64,000 nucleotides of DNA from UBA1426 sp050953365 (GTDB lineage Bacteria > Bacillota > Clostridia > Peptostreptococcales > Anaerovoracaceae): assembly GCA_050953365.1 (NCBI GenBank), contig JBMNMN010000009.1:165665-229664 (forward strand), written 5' to 3'. Positions 8,134 through 17,895 of the stretch are shown here, piece by piece; within the stretch, counting starts at the first letter, position 1, and every line of letters begins with the position of its first letter. The translations under genes and the position numbers were made by a program. Under the pieces are notes generated by a model, which was not told where the DNA came from, did not search any database, and saw nothing but the letters and a program-made list of their open reading frames with translations.

Positions 8134-9715
8134 CTTGAGTTTCCGCAGATTTCCCTGCCATTTCTATGGAGAGCCTCGGAAGTATAGATCTTTCTTATAG
8201 AAACTTTGAAAAATGCCTAAAAAACAAGGAATCCTATCCCTTTTTGTAGTAAAATTAAGCTATGAAGAAAAACCTTACTAAACAAAAAACGGAGGATTCC
8301 TTATGACTAATTTTACTACAAATACTTACACTTTGAAACGTGAAATCTTAAACTTTTCAAATAAAGTTTCTCAATGTCTTTCCAAGCCCGATCGAAAGTT
8401 TACTGCCGACATCACCTATGGTATGTTGGCTTCCGGCAGCTGTCTTCTGACCGATGTTGCAGACCAACTTCATGAGGATTCCAAGAAAATTAACAGTGTG
8501 GAAAGGCTATCTCGCCATCTAAACAAAGGCGTTCCAAAAGAAGCCTTACGCTCGTATCTCCACATCGTCCGCAAATGGGTTGCCGATGAGCCGGTGGTTC
8601 ATCTGGATGACAGTGATGTCGTCAAACCGGATGGCTACAAATTCGAAGCTCTGGGCCTTGTTCGGGATGGATCCCAAAGCTCTAGTGCGAAAAATGTCTA
8701 TGAAAAAGGCTATCATGTGACAGAAGCCTGTGTTCTGACGAAAAGCAATCATCCCATCAGTATTTATTCTAAAATCCATTCCTCGCAGGAGAAGAGCTTC
8801 ACTTCCGTTAATACGATTACTTTTGAAGCGATGGAGCGTGCAAAGGCACTGTTTGGCAAAGCCACTTTTGTCATGGACAAGGGCTATGATGACAACAAGA
8901 TGTTCTTAAAGCTTGATTCCTTGGAGCAGGATTACGTCATTCGCCTTACTGCCAAAAGGAAACTCCTTTTCCACAACAAATGGGTGCCCGCCACAGAACT
9001 GCGAAACCGTAGAAAAGGCAAAATCAAAATGCCTGTATTTTACAGGGGCAAGCAGCATCAGGCATATTTATCCCATGTAAAGGTTCAAATCACCGCATCC
9101 AGAAAGGACATCAATCTGGTTCTTGTCTATGGCATCACAGAGCATCCGATGATGCTGGCAACAAACAAGGAACTGAAGTCCAAGGATGATGTGGTTCGGA
9201 TTGCAAGGCTTTATTTCTCTCGCTGGCGCATTGAGGAATACTTCCGTTGCAAGAAGCAGGTTTTCCAGTTTGAGAATTTCCGTGTTCGCAAGCTTGTGGC
9301 TATCAATGCGCTCAACTTCTACATCACTTTGTGCATGGCCTTTTTCGCATCCATTTCCATGAAATCCGAAACAAATGCCCTCAAAGTTTCAATTTTACAG
9401 ATAGCAGCTCCCATTCGGCAAAAAGTCCAATTCCACTATTACCGATTCGCCAAGGGTATCTCCGGCATACTCTCCTATGCAAAAGAAGGCGTCAGGCTTT
9501 GGTTCAAAACAGAACGTCCTGTATACCGCCAGCTTAGCTTTAAGTTAATCGCTTAAGCGGATAGATAATACGGTTCACGCAAGTCCGGTCTCTGACGGGG
9601 CTTATTAGTCGTGGCTGTTTTGGCTTCTTTCTCCTCCGCTTCTCCTTGCTAAGCCCTAAATTGTTTACTTTATATGATTTGTTCACTTTCTAACTGCAAT
9701 CTGCGGAAACTCAAG
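8134..9715 (+). mobile_element. IS4-family insertion sequence, copy 1
   Basis: A 1,582-bp element with perfect terminal inverted repeats CTTGAGTTTCCGCAGATT. It is identical in length to copy 2 (17912-19493), and I see only four base differences, all inside the transposase gene. Its original left flank and tip have been displaced to 4586-4600 by the two ISLre2 insertions, with the tip duplicated each time. Confidence 0.92.
8303..9556 (+). CDS. IS4-family transposase, copy 1
   Basis: A 417-residue DDE transposase. The catalytic acidic residues lie in HLDDSDVVKPDG (about residues 100-111) and VMDKGYDDN (Asp192), and the YREK signature is complete as Y304, R307, E311 and K318 in YFSRWRIEEYFRCKK. 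GGAGG stands nine bases ahead of the ATG. It differs from copy 2 by Lys193 (Arg in copy 2) and Asn325 (Lys in copy 2). Both frames are intact, so either copy could supply transposase for the composite unit. Confidence 0.93.
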   Translation: MTNFTTNTYTLKREILNFSNKVSQCLSKPDRKFTADITYGMLASGSCLLTDVADQLHEDSKKINSVERLSRHLNKGVPKEALRSYLHIVRKWVADEPVVHLDDSDVVKPDGYKFEALGLVRDGSQSSSAKNVYEKGYHVTEACVLTKSNHPISIYSKIHSSQEKSFTSVNTITFEAMERAKALFGKATFVMDKGYDDNKMFLKLDSLEQDYVIRLTAKRKLLFHNKWVPATELRNRRKGKIKMPVFYRGKQHQAYLSHVKVQITASRKDINLVLVYGITEHPMMLATNKELKSKDDVVRIARLYFSRWRIEEYFRCKKQVFQFENFRVRKLVAINALNFYITLCMAFFASISMKSETNALKVSILQIAAPIRQKVQFHYYRFAKGISGILSYAKEGVRLWFKTERPVYRQLSFKLIA

Positions 9716-9760
9716 CAGTGTAATTTTCACGGTTTGCGCATTTTGGCATTGAGAGGCACT

Positions 9761-9824
9761 TGTAAAAGGTGTCCGACACTAAATACAAGTGGCCGGTTGT
9801 AAAAAGTGTCTGACACCTTTTACA
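9761..9824. repeat. Dispersed palindromic repeat, GTGTC(C/T)GACAC type
   Basis: Arms of 20 bp (9761-9780 and 9805-9824) match with one mismatch and contain GTGTCCGACAC and GTGTCTGACAC. The loop carries AAATACAA. Relatives with the same words occur at 25096-25155, 25265-25330 and about 34834-34861. This suggests a REP-like family scattered in intergenic regions of this genome. Confidence 0.7.
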
Positions 9825-10057
9825 ACACTGCGACTGCCACTCGGCTAATAGGTTGCGGCTGCCTCATGCCTCAAGTCAGTTTAAAAATTGCGGATTAACA
9901 CAAAGGCGACCCAAATTTGCTTTGAGAGATCTTGAGAATGCAGCAATTACCCCCGCCCCCGATTTTGGGAATTTACACATTACGCGGATATAACTGGGAC
10001 GCTTCTGACAGGAAGACGTTTTGTTGTCCCCTGCCAGAGTGGCAAACGAAACGGAAA

Positions 10058-10086
10058 GGCGGCTATTCATTATTTGAATAGCCGCC
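10058..10086 (-). terminator. Terminator of the S-layer protein operon
   Basis: The arms GGCGGCTATTCA and TGAATAGCCGCC form a strong stem 40 bases past the surface-protein stop codon. On the minus strand it is followed by TTTCCGTTTCGTTT. A partial copy of one arm (TTTGAATAGCCACC) lies next to it. Confidence 0.7.
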
Positions 10087-10126
10087 ATTTGAATAGCCAC
10101 CGTCCCCCTGCCGCGTGGCGTGTGTC

Positions 10127-13100
10127 CTACACCAGATTTGCTTCCTTTAATAATTTTAATATTACTGTGGCGGCCTCGCCGCGGGTGATATTTGCCTTGG
10201 GATTAATTTTGCCATTTGATCCGACTATCAACCCGTTATTCAAATTGAAATCAACCGCTTCCGTTGCCCATTGGGATTTTGCGTCATAATCCCTATAAGC
10301 TTTCTTATCAACTGACGCCTCGGCTCCGTTAATAGGAGCAAGTTTTGATGCATTGAATACGATCTGCATGGCTTCTTCCCGCGTAATCTTCGCCAAGGGA
10401 TCAAATCTATTATCGCCTTTTCCGGACACAATACCGTACTGGGCGGCTGCCGCAACGGCTTGATTATACCAGCTATCCGCCGCTACATCGGAGAATTGGG
10501 ACGTGCCTTTTGCGGGAAGTCCTAATGCACGGGTCATGATGGCTGCAAATTCCGCTCTGGTGATCTCTCTGTCCCCGGCAACAACATTGTTACCGATCCC
10601 GCTGATAATTCTTCTGTCCGCCATTTCCTTCACGATATCCTTATACCACTTTCCGTCCGTGTCGTTAAAAGCAGTCTTTTGGCTGACAAGTACATAGGTA
10701 GAATTTGTCCGGGTAGTAATTACCACGTAGTGCTTTCCGCCCTCGTGATATACGGAAGTGGGCACAGGCCGGAATGTATTATTCCCTTCAAAGACCATGG
10801 CCGTAGTAACACTATCGGCTGTCTCCTTATCCACTTCAAGCCTTCTTTGCACGTATTGATTAAAGCTGGCGATTTCCACAGTTTTCCCTCCATAGGAGGC
10901 GGTAATATTGAAAACAACGGGAGTACCCAGCAACCCAAGCCCTTCTGAATCTGCGGATGCCTGCAAGGATGCCGCTTCATCTGAAGAAGGCTGCGCTATG
11001 GTAATGGAGAGGGAAATGTCAGCATTGCCTCCTTCCGCACCCAAAAGACCTTTTATCGCATCCGTATCTATAGAGCTGGCAGGAACATCAATAGCCACAG
11101 GACCGCTTAGTATGGTCAAGGTCATTTCTTTTTCCGCCATGCTTTCAAAGGAGCTTAGAGGAAGTTGGGCGGTTGAGGTCTCGTTCTCTGATAGTGGGAT
11201 CATGATTCCCGAGCCCTCTTCAGCCGTCTCCACGTAGCTTTCCAACCTGTCTCCATCCACTATGGTCGTGGTTGTTGTTCCGTCTGTTGTTTCCGTCCCC
11301 ATCTCATGTTCTTTTTGTTCAGGCAGAGACCCGGTGGTGCTGCCGCCACCTCCGCTGCTACCGCTGCTCCCACCGCTATCACCGCTGCCGCTGCTCACAG
11401 CCTTCCAGTTTGCGGTTATGGTCACATCCCTGGCAGGCATGGTGAAGGTTGTGATTTGCGCACTGGCATCGACGAAGGTCACATCTTCAGATTCGGAAGT
11501 CCAGCCTTCAAAGGTATAACCCGAACGGGTGCCGGCATCAATGGTAACAACTTCGTTTTCGGCATAATTGCCGGCTCCTGTAGCTCCCGTACCCGTGCTT
11601 TCCACAGTAACGGTATAGGTTTCAGGCGTAACGACAGGTTCATTTTCCAATTCAACTGCTATCGTTACAGCCCAGGCAGGCATGGTGAAGGTATATACTG
11701 CACCGAATGATACTTCTGTTGTGGTCACATTGTCATTACCGGCATCTGTTACCGTAATTGATTTAAACTGTTTTCCGGATTCGATATTGGCAATGGTTAC
11801 GGTTACGATTTCACCTGCTTTCGCTTCTGTCTTGTCTGTCGTTACCTCAGCGGTTCCACCTACTACAGAGGCCACCGTTATACTTTCACCGCTATCCGGC
11901 CCGCCCGCATTGCCCGGTTTCACGTAAATATCAACAGAGTCATAAATTCCTGTTCCGCTCAATGTTGCCGTAACAGTACACTGTAAAACGCCGCCGCTTT
12001 CCATAACCTCATCTATTGCAGCGCTTGTTACGGTAACAACTCCGTCATTAACGGATATTCCATCGATGGCAGGAACCATGCTCCACTCTATGTTTCCTCC
12101 TTCATAGACATCTCCGTACTGATCGTATACAGTAGCGGTAAATGTCAAAGTGTTGGGTTCCGCAAGGCCGCTTGGAATTTCAACGAAGCTATCCCCTACT
12201 TGAATTTCCAAAAGGACCGGAACAGCCTCCGTTTGTCCATCCTCATCAGCTACATAAGCTTCGACCAAATAAACCGCTTCATCAAATGTAAACTCAATAG
12301 AAACCGTCTCCCCAATGTTCAAACTCCCCAATGGTTCGATTAAAGAGAGGAGAATGTTTTCTTTATCATCATAGGCATTTAGGAATACATATTGATCGGT
12401 CAAATCGGTTCCGGAGTTATTTACAACCGTAACCTCTGCAGAGTCATAGGTTTCATTCAGCTCAACTGTCGTAAACACTCCAACAGGGGCTCCATAAGTA
12501 AAGAAATAACTTCTTTCTTCATAGTCCGTAGAACCGGTTCCATATACGATCTTCCAGTCCAAACGATATTCGCCTCCATCTTCCAAATTATCAAAAGGAA
12601 TGTTCACCATATCACTTTCCGCATCTATAATTCCTTGTAACCCATCTTCCGTTAGACTCAAGGTTTGTACTTCATTCCACTCATCACCATAGATAAATAG
12701 GGTTGCATTTAAACTCCTTGTGTTGACAGCCGCAGGGTGATAGATCGGCGTTTGCGCTATCATGCTTCCCGGGGCAGATGAGGTGTATGTTGTGTCCCCA
12801 ACCGGTTTATACTCATCCAATCCTTCATGCTGTGAAGGGGGGTAGGTGTAGTTGACTCCCTCGTGTTTAACTTTAACATCATAGATAGTATTAAAGATAT
12901 CATCCTCATTCCCCGGATTGGCATACATATTCAGCACCTTTGTGCGCATGTCCTCTGTGAGAAGATAGGTGCTTCTCTCATATACTTCTTTTATACCGGT
13001 AGCCTTTTTATAAATGTCATACAGGCGATTGCTTACGGGGACAGTATCAACGGTACCTGCATCAAGGTATCCTCTTATCTCCTTAATGGAGTTTCGTAAA

Positions 13101-15724
13101 AACTGGACATCATCAGTCTCTCCCTTTAGAATATCGCAAATCTGAGGGATATCACATATGTTATAATAGTAAAGTACATCCTCTCCATCTCTTGTTAGAT
13201 CATCCCATATATCGTCTAATCCATACTCATGTCTCAATGAGTAAAAGCTTTTGACCGGTGTCCCCTTACTTTCTGCATAATTATCTAGTGCGTTACTTCT
13301 CAACTGCTGCATTTCAATATCCAAGGCACCAATTTTACCAATAAGTTCTCTTGTTTCAACCTCACCAATCTCAGCTTTTCTTTCGATTTCCTTGAGCTTA
13401 TTGTAGAGTGTAGTAGTATTACCCCCGTCTTTTATATACGCTCGAAGGCCTGAAACATCAAAGGCGGAGATAGAAACCAATTCCGTATTATATAGATATG
13501 GATTGTATCCATGAATATCATAAGCACCTAGGAAATAAGTTCCTTCCCATAATGACTCATAACTATCGGTAATATTTTTTATCTTTGCTAAGTCATTCGC
13601 CATATTCTGTTCTGCTGTCTTGTATTCTGATAACCATGCATCCATTTCTTCATAATAGTTTGTTCTTCCGTCTTTAAAAGCGTTTTCATTGTATATGCAG
13701 TCCTCATGCGCTCGGGTCAGAATCTCACTCACATGTGAGAGTTCCATATATATAGCATAAGCTTCTTCAAAGAGGCTTGTTGGTCTGGTAATAGCCAATG
13801 CTTCTGCGAATTCATCTATTGTTATATCCGGATCATACAATTCTTCCGGTAAATTTGCCTCTATGAACGCTTCTGAAAAACCATTCTTACGATAAGCTTC
13901 TCCTTCATCACTGTTAAATGGATTAATATAATATGGATTATTCTCATAATTTACGCTTGGATCTATCTCCGTGTCATTATGTAGCTTCCAAACCACACTG
14001 TTATACTTGATTAGATAGTTTTCTTCCAGGCTTTTCAATAGATTGAGGTAAAAGACTACATTCTGCACAGGGACTTCAATGCTATTATATAATTCTTCTG
14101 AAGATCCTTTCAGTGTATCAACAGTCTCCAACATTGCTTCTACTTTTGTTTGGTAACCTAAAATATGCCCACTTAACTGATCATAAAAGCTATCATATGG
14201 CTGCCCATAATAGTTCTCAAGTTTCGGACTAAAAGAAGCCGTCCCATCAAAATAGCTTCCTCCGACAGGTATCCTGTAAAGAGTCGCTTCATTATTATAA
14301 TCCGGCAGGTCATTATCCAGTTTATCCTTTAGATCCTTAAGCTCCAATTCAAATGTTGCGATCTCGGCGCTCGTATCGTTGTATGCTTCCATAAACAATC
14401 CGGAAATTATATTGACCTTTCCTGTAACTTCATGATCCAGAATACTTTTCTGTGCCATCACCTCATCAAAAATCATCTCTGCTGCCGTAAGGTAAGGTGT
14501 GTCTTCTGAAATGTGATCATTCAGCCATTGATCAAAATTATTATCGAAAAGATCTCTTTTTAGCTCCTCTTCAGCTTTCCAATTAAACGCCAGAGTAATA
14601 TTCACATCATCGTCATCTCCCGGCTCGATTGCGTCCGGTGTGACAAATGTCTCTTCTATACTTTCCTTATAACTTGCCTGTTCCTCCTCCTTTTTGCTCG
14701 CTTTTTCCTGTTCTGCAGCTAACAAAGCCTCCGAAAGACTATTAAGGTTATCACGTGCAGCTCTAAGCTCTCCTATTTTTGCATCCATTTTGGTCTTACT
14801 ATTTTCTGCCAACTTCGCGTAGGTTCTCATATAGCTGGCGTAGAGATGTACTTGTTCTCCAACTGTAAGATGAGCCGTTCCCCCATCCAAGACAATACCC
14901 AATTTCTCCACAAGGGAGCCACCATCGGCACCGACTACCTGCATCAATACATTGGTCACATCGGCTATCATGCCGGATGTAGCCATAGTAGCTCCTTGTA
15001 CTACGCTAGGAACAAATAGCATATCCGTGAACATTTGCGTGCACTGGACTGCAGTAAAGGATACAGCCGTGCCTATACTTTTAGCACGTAAATCTACTGC
15101 TTTCTGATAATACTCTTTACCGATCGCAAAATGTTGTTCCAATGCATCCTTGGCCTCTACATAAGCTTTTCTCTCTAAGTTGTTCGTAGATATATTCGCC
15201 GGGATTACATAGTTTTTCAAGCCCTCATAGTCTTCGTACAAATTACTTAAAGAAACCTCCCCATTGAAGATTGGTTGCAACTCGGGGAAGGTCCGTTTTG
15301 CCACTCTTTCTTTCCAGATTTTGTTTGCCTCATACCACTCACTGCTCTGATTGGTCCAATGCTTTATATAAGCATATCCATTTTCTCCAAAGGCGGCCTT
15401 TCTTGCGGTAGTTGTATATAGAGTCTTATAGGTGGTTTTCCTGTCTTCATCGCTCATTCGGTTCCAGGCCTCTCGGTTTACTGCGCTGGTGGCCTCATCT
15501 GTGCGGTACTTAACTCCATCCATTTCATATTCAACATAGCGTCCGTACCCTCCCCAGAGAATGCTCGGTACCTCGGTTAATTTGACACTATTATCTTCCT
15601 CTGCTGCAAGAACAGGCCCCGTCACAGCTGCCAGTGAAGTCAGCATACATAGGATTACCAGAACGGACACAAGCTTTCGCATTCCTCTAAGTTTTCTATC
15701 CACTATATCCATCTCCTTTGTCAT
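10127..15724 (-). CDS. Giant secreted S-layer-homology surface protein
   Basis: An 1,865-residue exported protein. It starts with a basic region and signal peptide (hydrophobic VSVLVILCMLTSLAAVTG, likely cleavage after VLAA near residue 41). Residues about 45-1070 match nothing I recognise and contain a coiled-coil-like stretch (about 288-345). Then come a CARDB-like beta domain (about 1075-1175), a Big-type Ig-like domain (about 1178-1275), a TFTMPA-containing repeat, and an InlB B-type repeat (about 1365-1440, GYTFEGWTSES...TANWK). A Gly/Ser linker (about 1441-1465) and three C-terminal SLH domains (about 1685-1865) follow, the last anchoring to cell-wall polymers. Start choice is uncertain: the ATG at 15724 has a weak site, while a GTG at 15703 has AAGGAG nine bases upstream. 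It is last in an operon with the 169-residue gene, and is composite-transposon cargo. Ligand or function is unknown. Confidence 0.88.
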   Translation of the reverse strand: MTKEMDIVDRKLRGMRKLVSVLVILCMLTSLAAVTGPVLAAEEDNSVKLTEVPSILWGGYGRYVEYEMDGVKYRTDEATSAVNREAWNRMSDEDRKTTYKTLYTTTARKAAFGENGYAYIKHWTNQSSEWYEANKIWKERVAKRTFPELQPIFNGEVSLSNLYEDYEGLKNYVIPANISTNNLERKAYVEAKDALEQHFAIGKEYYQKAVDLRAKSIGTAVSFTAVQCTQMFTDMLFVPSVVQGATMATSGMIADVTNVLMQVVGADGGSLVEKLGIVLDGGTAHLTVGEQVHLYASYMRTYAKLAENSKTKMDAKIGELRAARDNLNSLSEALLAAEQEKASKKEEEQASYKESIEETFVTPDAIEPGDDDDVNITLAFNWKAEEELKRDLFDNNFDQWLNDHISEDTPYLTAAEMIFDEVMAQKSILDHEVTGKVNIISGLFMEAYNDTSAEIATFELELKDLKDKLDNDLPDYNNEATLYRIPVGGSYFDGTASFSPKLENYYGQPYDSFYDQLSGHILGYQTKVEAMLETVDTLKGSSEELYNSIEVPVQNVVFYLNLLKSLEENYLIKYNSVVWKLHNDTEIDPSVNYENNPYYINPFNSDEGEAYRKNGFSEAFIEANLPEELYDPDITIDEFAEALAITRPTSLFEEAYAIYMELSHVSEILTRAHEDCIYNENAFKDGRTNYYEEMDAWLSEYKTAEQNMANDLAKIKNITDSYESLWEGTYFLGAYDIHGYNPYLYNTELVSISAFDVSGLRAYIKDGGNTTTLYNKLKEIERKAEIGEVETRELIGKIGALDIEMQQLRSNALDNYAESKGTPVKSFYSLRHEYGLDDIWDDLTRDGEDVLYYYNICDIPQICDILKGETDDVQFLRNSIKEIRGYLDAGTVDTVPVSNRLYDIYKKATGIKEVYERSTYLLTEDMRTKVLNMYANPGNEDDIFNTIYDVKVKHEGVNYTYPPSQHEGLDEYKPVGDTTYTSSAPGSMIAQTPIYHPAAVNTRSLNATLFIYGDEWNEVQTLSLTEDGLQGIIDAESDMVNIPFDNLEDGGEYRLDWKIVYGTGSTDYEERSYFFTYGAPVGVFTTVELNETYDSAEVTVVNNSGTDLTDQYVFLNAYDDKENILLSLIEPLGSLNIGETVSIEFTFDEAVYLVEAYVADEDGQTEAVPVLLEIQVGDSFVEIPSGLAEPNTLTFTATVYDQYGDVYEGGNIEWSMVPAIDGISVNDGVVTVTSAAIDEVMESGGVLQCTVTATLSGTGIYDSVDIYVKPGNAGGPDSGESITVASVVGGTAEVTTDKTEAKAGEIVTVTIANIESGKQFKSITVTDAGNDNVTTTEVSFGAVYTFTMPAWAVTIAVELENEPVVTPETYTVTVESTGTGATGAGNYAENEVVTIDAGTRSGYTFEGWTSESEDVTFVDASAQITTFTMPARDVTITANWKAVSSGSGDSGGSSGSSGGGGSTTGSLPEQKEHEMGTETTDGTTTTTIVDGDRLESYVETAEEGSGIMIPLSENETSTAQLPLSSFESMAEKEMTLTILSGPVAIDVPASSIDTDAIKGLLGAEGGNADISLSITIAQPSSDEAASLQASADSEGLGLLGTPVVFNITASYGGKTVEIASFNQYVQRRLEVDKETADSVTTAMVFEGNNTFRPVPTSVYHEGGKHYVVITTRTNSTYVLVSQKTAFNDTDGKWYKDIVKEMADRRIISGIGNNVVAGDREITRAEFAAIMTRALGLPAKGTSQFSDVAADSWYNQAVAAAAQYGIVSGKGDNRFDPLAKITREEAMQIVFNASKLAPINGAEASVDKKAYRDYDAKSQWATEAVDFNLNNGLIVGSNGKINPKANITRGEAATVILKLLKEANLV

Positions 15725-15753
15725 CTCTTTTTTTCCAAAACAATTAATATCAT

Positions 15754-16263
15754 CTACCAGTCCCTGACAACTGCTTCGATACCCGTTTCACGCCAAAACT
15801 TCTGTTGTATTTCCATCGCCTCCTCTGTGTCAGCCATGCCATGTAAAAGCTCCACACGCACGGTTTTGTCATCATCACCAAAGTTCAGAAATATCCAACT
15901 CCGGTCTATCTCAATAGTCTTCAGACGTACTCCAGAAATTCCATTCATGCCCCACTTATAGATCTTATTGCCTATTAAGATACCGAATGTGGAAACGATG
16001 ATTTCTTCAACTTCCCTTTTTTCATTGCTGAAAGATGTGGAAATAATAGCCGAAGGTACTGCAAGGATGCAATTATTCCAGATGAGGTTTGCGTGATAAA
16101 GCAGATAACTTTCTCTTATTAGGAAAACCAGCAGGACCGCGCTTATGACTGCAAAAATGATAGCCGCTTCCACCATAAGCTTCACAGCAAACAATCCTGT
16201 GGCCAAAGAACAAATTACAAATAGAAGGGCGTAACCGATACGCCTTTTTCGTATGGCTTGCAT
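15754..16263 (-). CDS. Small membrane protein of unknown function
   Basis: I do not recognise this 169-residue protein. Two adjacent hydrophobic segments (about residues 10-28 and 32-50) form a membrane hairpin, followed by a soluble part of about 110 residues with alternating beta-strand-like stretches and the C-terminal helix TEEAMEIQQKFWRETG. The layout recalls membrane-anchored PH-like proteins, but that is a guess. AAGGGGG lies ten bases upstream of the ATG. It ends 29 bases before the surface-protein gene, so the two are very likely cotranscribed, which suggests a role in export, assembly or sensing of that protein. It is part of the composite-transposon cargo. Confidence 0.75.
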   Translation of the reverse strand: MQAIRKRRIGYALLFVICSLATGLFAVKLMVEAAIIFAVISAVLLVFLIRESYLLYHANLIWNNCILAVPSAIISTSFSNEKREVEEIIVSTFGILIGNKIYKWGMNGISGVRLKTIEIDRSWIFLNFGDDDKTVRVELLHGMADTEEAMEIQQKFWRETGIEAVVRDW

Positions 16264-16341
16264 TCACATTACACCCCCTTCCCCTCATATCCAATTTAGA
16301 TGAATGCTGCCGGAAGTCCATCGTTCATAAGTATGAAATCA

Positions 16342-16376
16342 TAAAAAAGGCTCCTCATACTAAAGTATGAGAAGCC
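16342..16376 (-). terminator. Terminator of the LuxR-type regulator gene
   Basis: On the minus strand, GGCTTCTCATACT-TTAGTATGAGGAGCC forms a near-perfect stem followed by TTTTTT. It separates the regulator gene from the surface-protein operon, so those two units are transcribed separately. Confidence 0.9.
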
Positions 16377-16406
16377 GAATTTATCAATATTTATGTGGCC
16401 TTGCAG

Positions 16407-17801
16407 TTACCGGGCTATTTGATTTTTTAATAGAATGCTGATGAGCTCCGTGCGGCTGCTCACTTCATATTTGGAGAAAATATTCCTTACATGAGTTTTA
16501 ACCGTGCTTTCGCTGATAAATAATGACCGGGCGATTTCGCGATTGGATTCACCGGCCAGAATGTGCTGGAGCACCTCCTGTTCCCTGACCGTCAGGTCTT
16601 CAAGGACCCTCATGCCGAGGATGATATCTGTTTGTTGTTTCTCGCTCATGCGATCATATGCGGTAAGATATGTGTGATTCTTAAGCAACATAACCAGCTG
16701 CCGGTTAAGCGGCGGCAACATGACCAGGGTAACACAAACAACGGTAAGCGCGATGACCGCAACATTTGCACTGGGAAGCTGAATGGATGTTATCGCCATG
16801 CCCAAAGCCCCACCTGACAAGACGCCGAATACATTTGCAGAAAGCCCAATCCCAAAAACCTTTGCGGGATTCTCCGTATACTCTAACATTTCCCCGATAA
16901 TGCTCCACCAGAAAAGGTCAAAAATTCCGCAGGCGCCAAGCATCAGGGTATCTATAATAAAATAATCGGAAGCATTGCGCTCCAATAGCATAAAGCTAAT
17001 AAACGCTCCCATAATCATAGCCATACCCACATACAAAATATTTGCCCGGTTCACCTCCGAAGGCAGGTTCCGCATAATAAGTAGTGCTATGATATAGGGA
17101 ACAGCCCAATACCAGCTTGTAAGCTTAGTGAGATGTTCAAAAGCCGGGTTAATTACTTGATACATAAGGCCGGAATTGTTCGTTATAACGAAAACAAACA
17201 GGCATAGTAGTATCAGGGGTTTTTCTATACCTCGACGCCGTAAAGTTTCTGCTTCTTCCCTCTGGCCATCTCCCTCTTCCGTGGGCAGTACCCAAATACA
17301 CACCATGCCTATGGGCAAACATGAAATCGAAAGGGTAAGCCCAATAAAGGGTGAGAAATTCATGGCCACTACATTGATGCCGATCATGATGATATTTGAA
17401 CAGATGAGGACATCCGCGCAAGATTTAATTCGCTGATTTTTTGGTGTAAAGGCCTTAAGAAAATATCCCCAGGAAGCTACAGCACAGCCCCCTGCGTACC
17501 CGCTTACAATCAACCCCGCTGCCCAGAGAGGGGATGAGGGGAAATAAAATGGCACCGTCGCCATCAAGCAAACGCTCATGCTGATTAGCATAGTATATTT
17601 TGCAGTTTTTGCGGCTTTCACAAAAAAACCACTGGTAGATAGTCCTGCAAAATGCGCAATTATAGCAACTAGTATGTAAGAAGAGCCGAGTACGTCGTTA
17701 TAGGCCAGCATGCTATAGAGCACTTGCCCTTCAAAGAGAAAAGATAGAAGGTACGCAAAAAGCAAGGAGAACCCAGCGATAGAAAAGAAACGATTATTCA
17801 T
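16407..17801 (-). CDS. Membrane-embedded LuxR-family transcriptional regulator (12-TM MFS-like sensor)
   Basis: A 464-residue one-component regulator. About 390 residues form an MFS-like bundle of roughly twelve hydrophobic helices, followed by a C-terminal LuxR/GerE helix-turn-helix (about 400-464) with LTVREQEVLQHILAGESNREIA and SESTVKTHVRNIF. The architecture is known from anaerobic gut bacteria such as Eggerthella relatives, where such proteins bind DNA while held in the membrane; ligands are mostly unknown. It stands alone between a strong terminator and a palindrome-bearing promoter (17867-17898). Its position next to the surface-protein operon makes that operon the likely target, by inference. 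The ribosome binding site is weak (ATAGGTCAAAGCT). Part of the composite-transposon cargo. Confidence 0.9.
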   Translation of the reverse strand: MNNRFFSIAGFSLLFAYLLSFLFEGQVLYSMLAYNDVLGSSYILVAIIAHFAGLSTSGFFVKAAKTAKYTMLISMSVCLMATVPFYFPSSPLWAAGLIVSGYAGGCAVASWGYFLKAFTPKNQRIKSCADVLICSNIIMIGINVVAMNFSPFIGLTLSISCLPIGMVCIWVLPTEEGDGQREEAETLRRRGIEKPLILLCLFVFVITNNSGLMYQVINPAFEHLTKLTSWYWAVPYIIALLIMRNLPSEVNRANILYVGMAMIMGAFISFMLLERNASDYFIIDTLMLGACGIFDLFWWSIIGEMLEYTENPAKVFGIGLSANVFGVLSGGALGMAITSIQLPSANVAVIALTVVCVTLVMLPPLNRQLVMLLKNHTYLTAYDRMSEKQQTDIILGMRVLEDLTVREQEVLQHILAGESNREIARSLFISESTVKTHVRNIFSKYEVSSRTELISILLKNQIAR

Positions 17802-17866
17802 AGCTTTGACCTATACCCTTTTTTATTTACTTCATCAATAATAGGACACATAGAAGGGTCATTAGC

Positions 17867-17895
17867 AGTCTATATTGACTTTACCCTAAAGTCAA
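17867..17895 (-). promoter_or_regulatory. Predicted promoter of the LuxR-type regulator
   Basis: On the minus strand TTGACT and TAGACT are 17 bases apart, about 66 bases upstream of the regulator start. The -35 box and the spacer coincide with the perfect palindrome at 17872-17898. Confidence 0.5.

Larger units (their letters stand above)
9716..10126. other. Non-coding inner flank of IS4 copy 1
   Basis: This 411-bp stretch holds an inverted repeat (9761-9824), and a terminator (10058-10086) behind the surface-protein gene. Between them lies unassigned sequence with no convincing gene; a 74-codon minus-strand frame (9876-10100) lacks a ribosome binding site and overlaps the terminator. Confidence 0.6.

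Noticed and set aside
8134..9715. IS4 copy 1 as an independent simple insertion
   Set aside because: Its two immediate flanks do not form a target duplication; the matching duplicate of its left flank is at the outer end of copy 2.
11306..11710. Plus-strand reading frame of 134 codons opposite the surface-protein gene
   Set aside because: It lies fully inside the large minus-strand gene, in the compositionally biased Gly/Ser linker region, and has no ribosome binding site.
16407..17801. Ordinary MFS transporter
   Set aside because: The C-terminal LuxR/GerE helix-turn-helix is complete, so the protein is a membrane-bound regulator.
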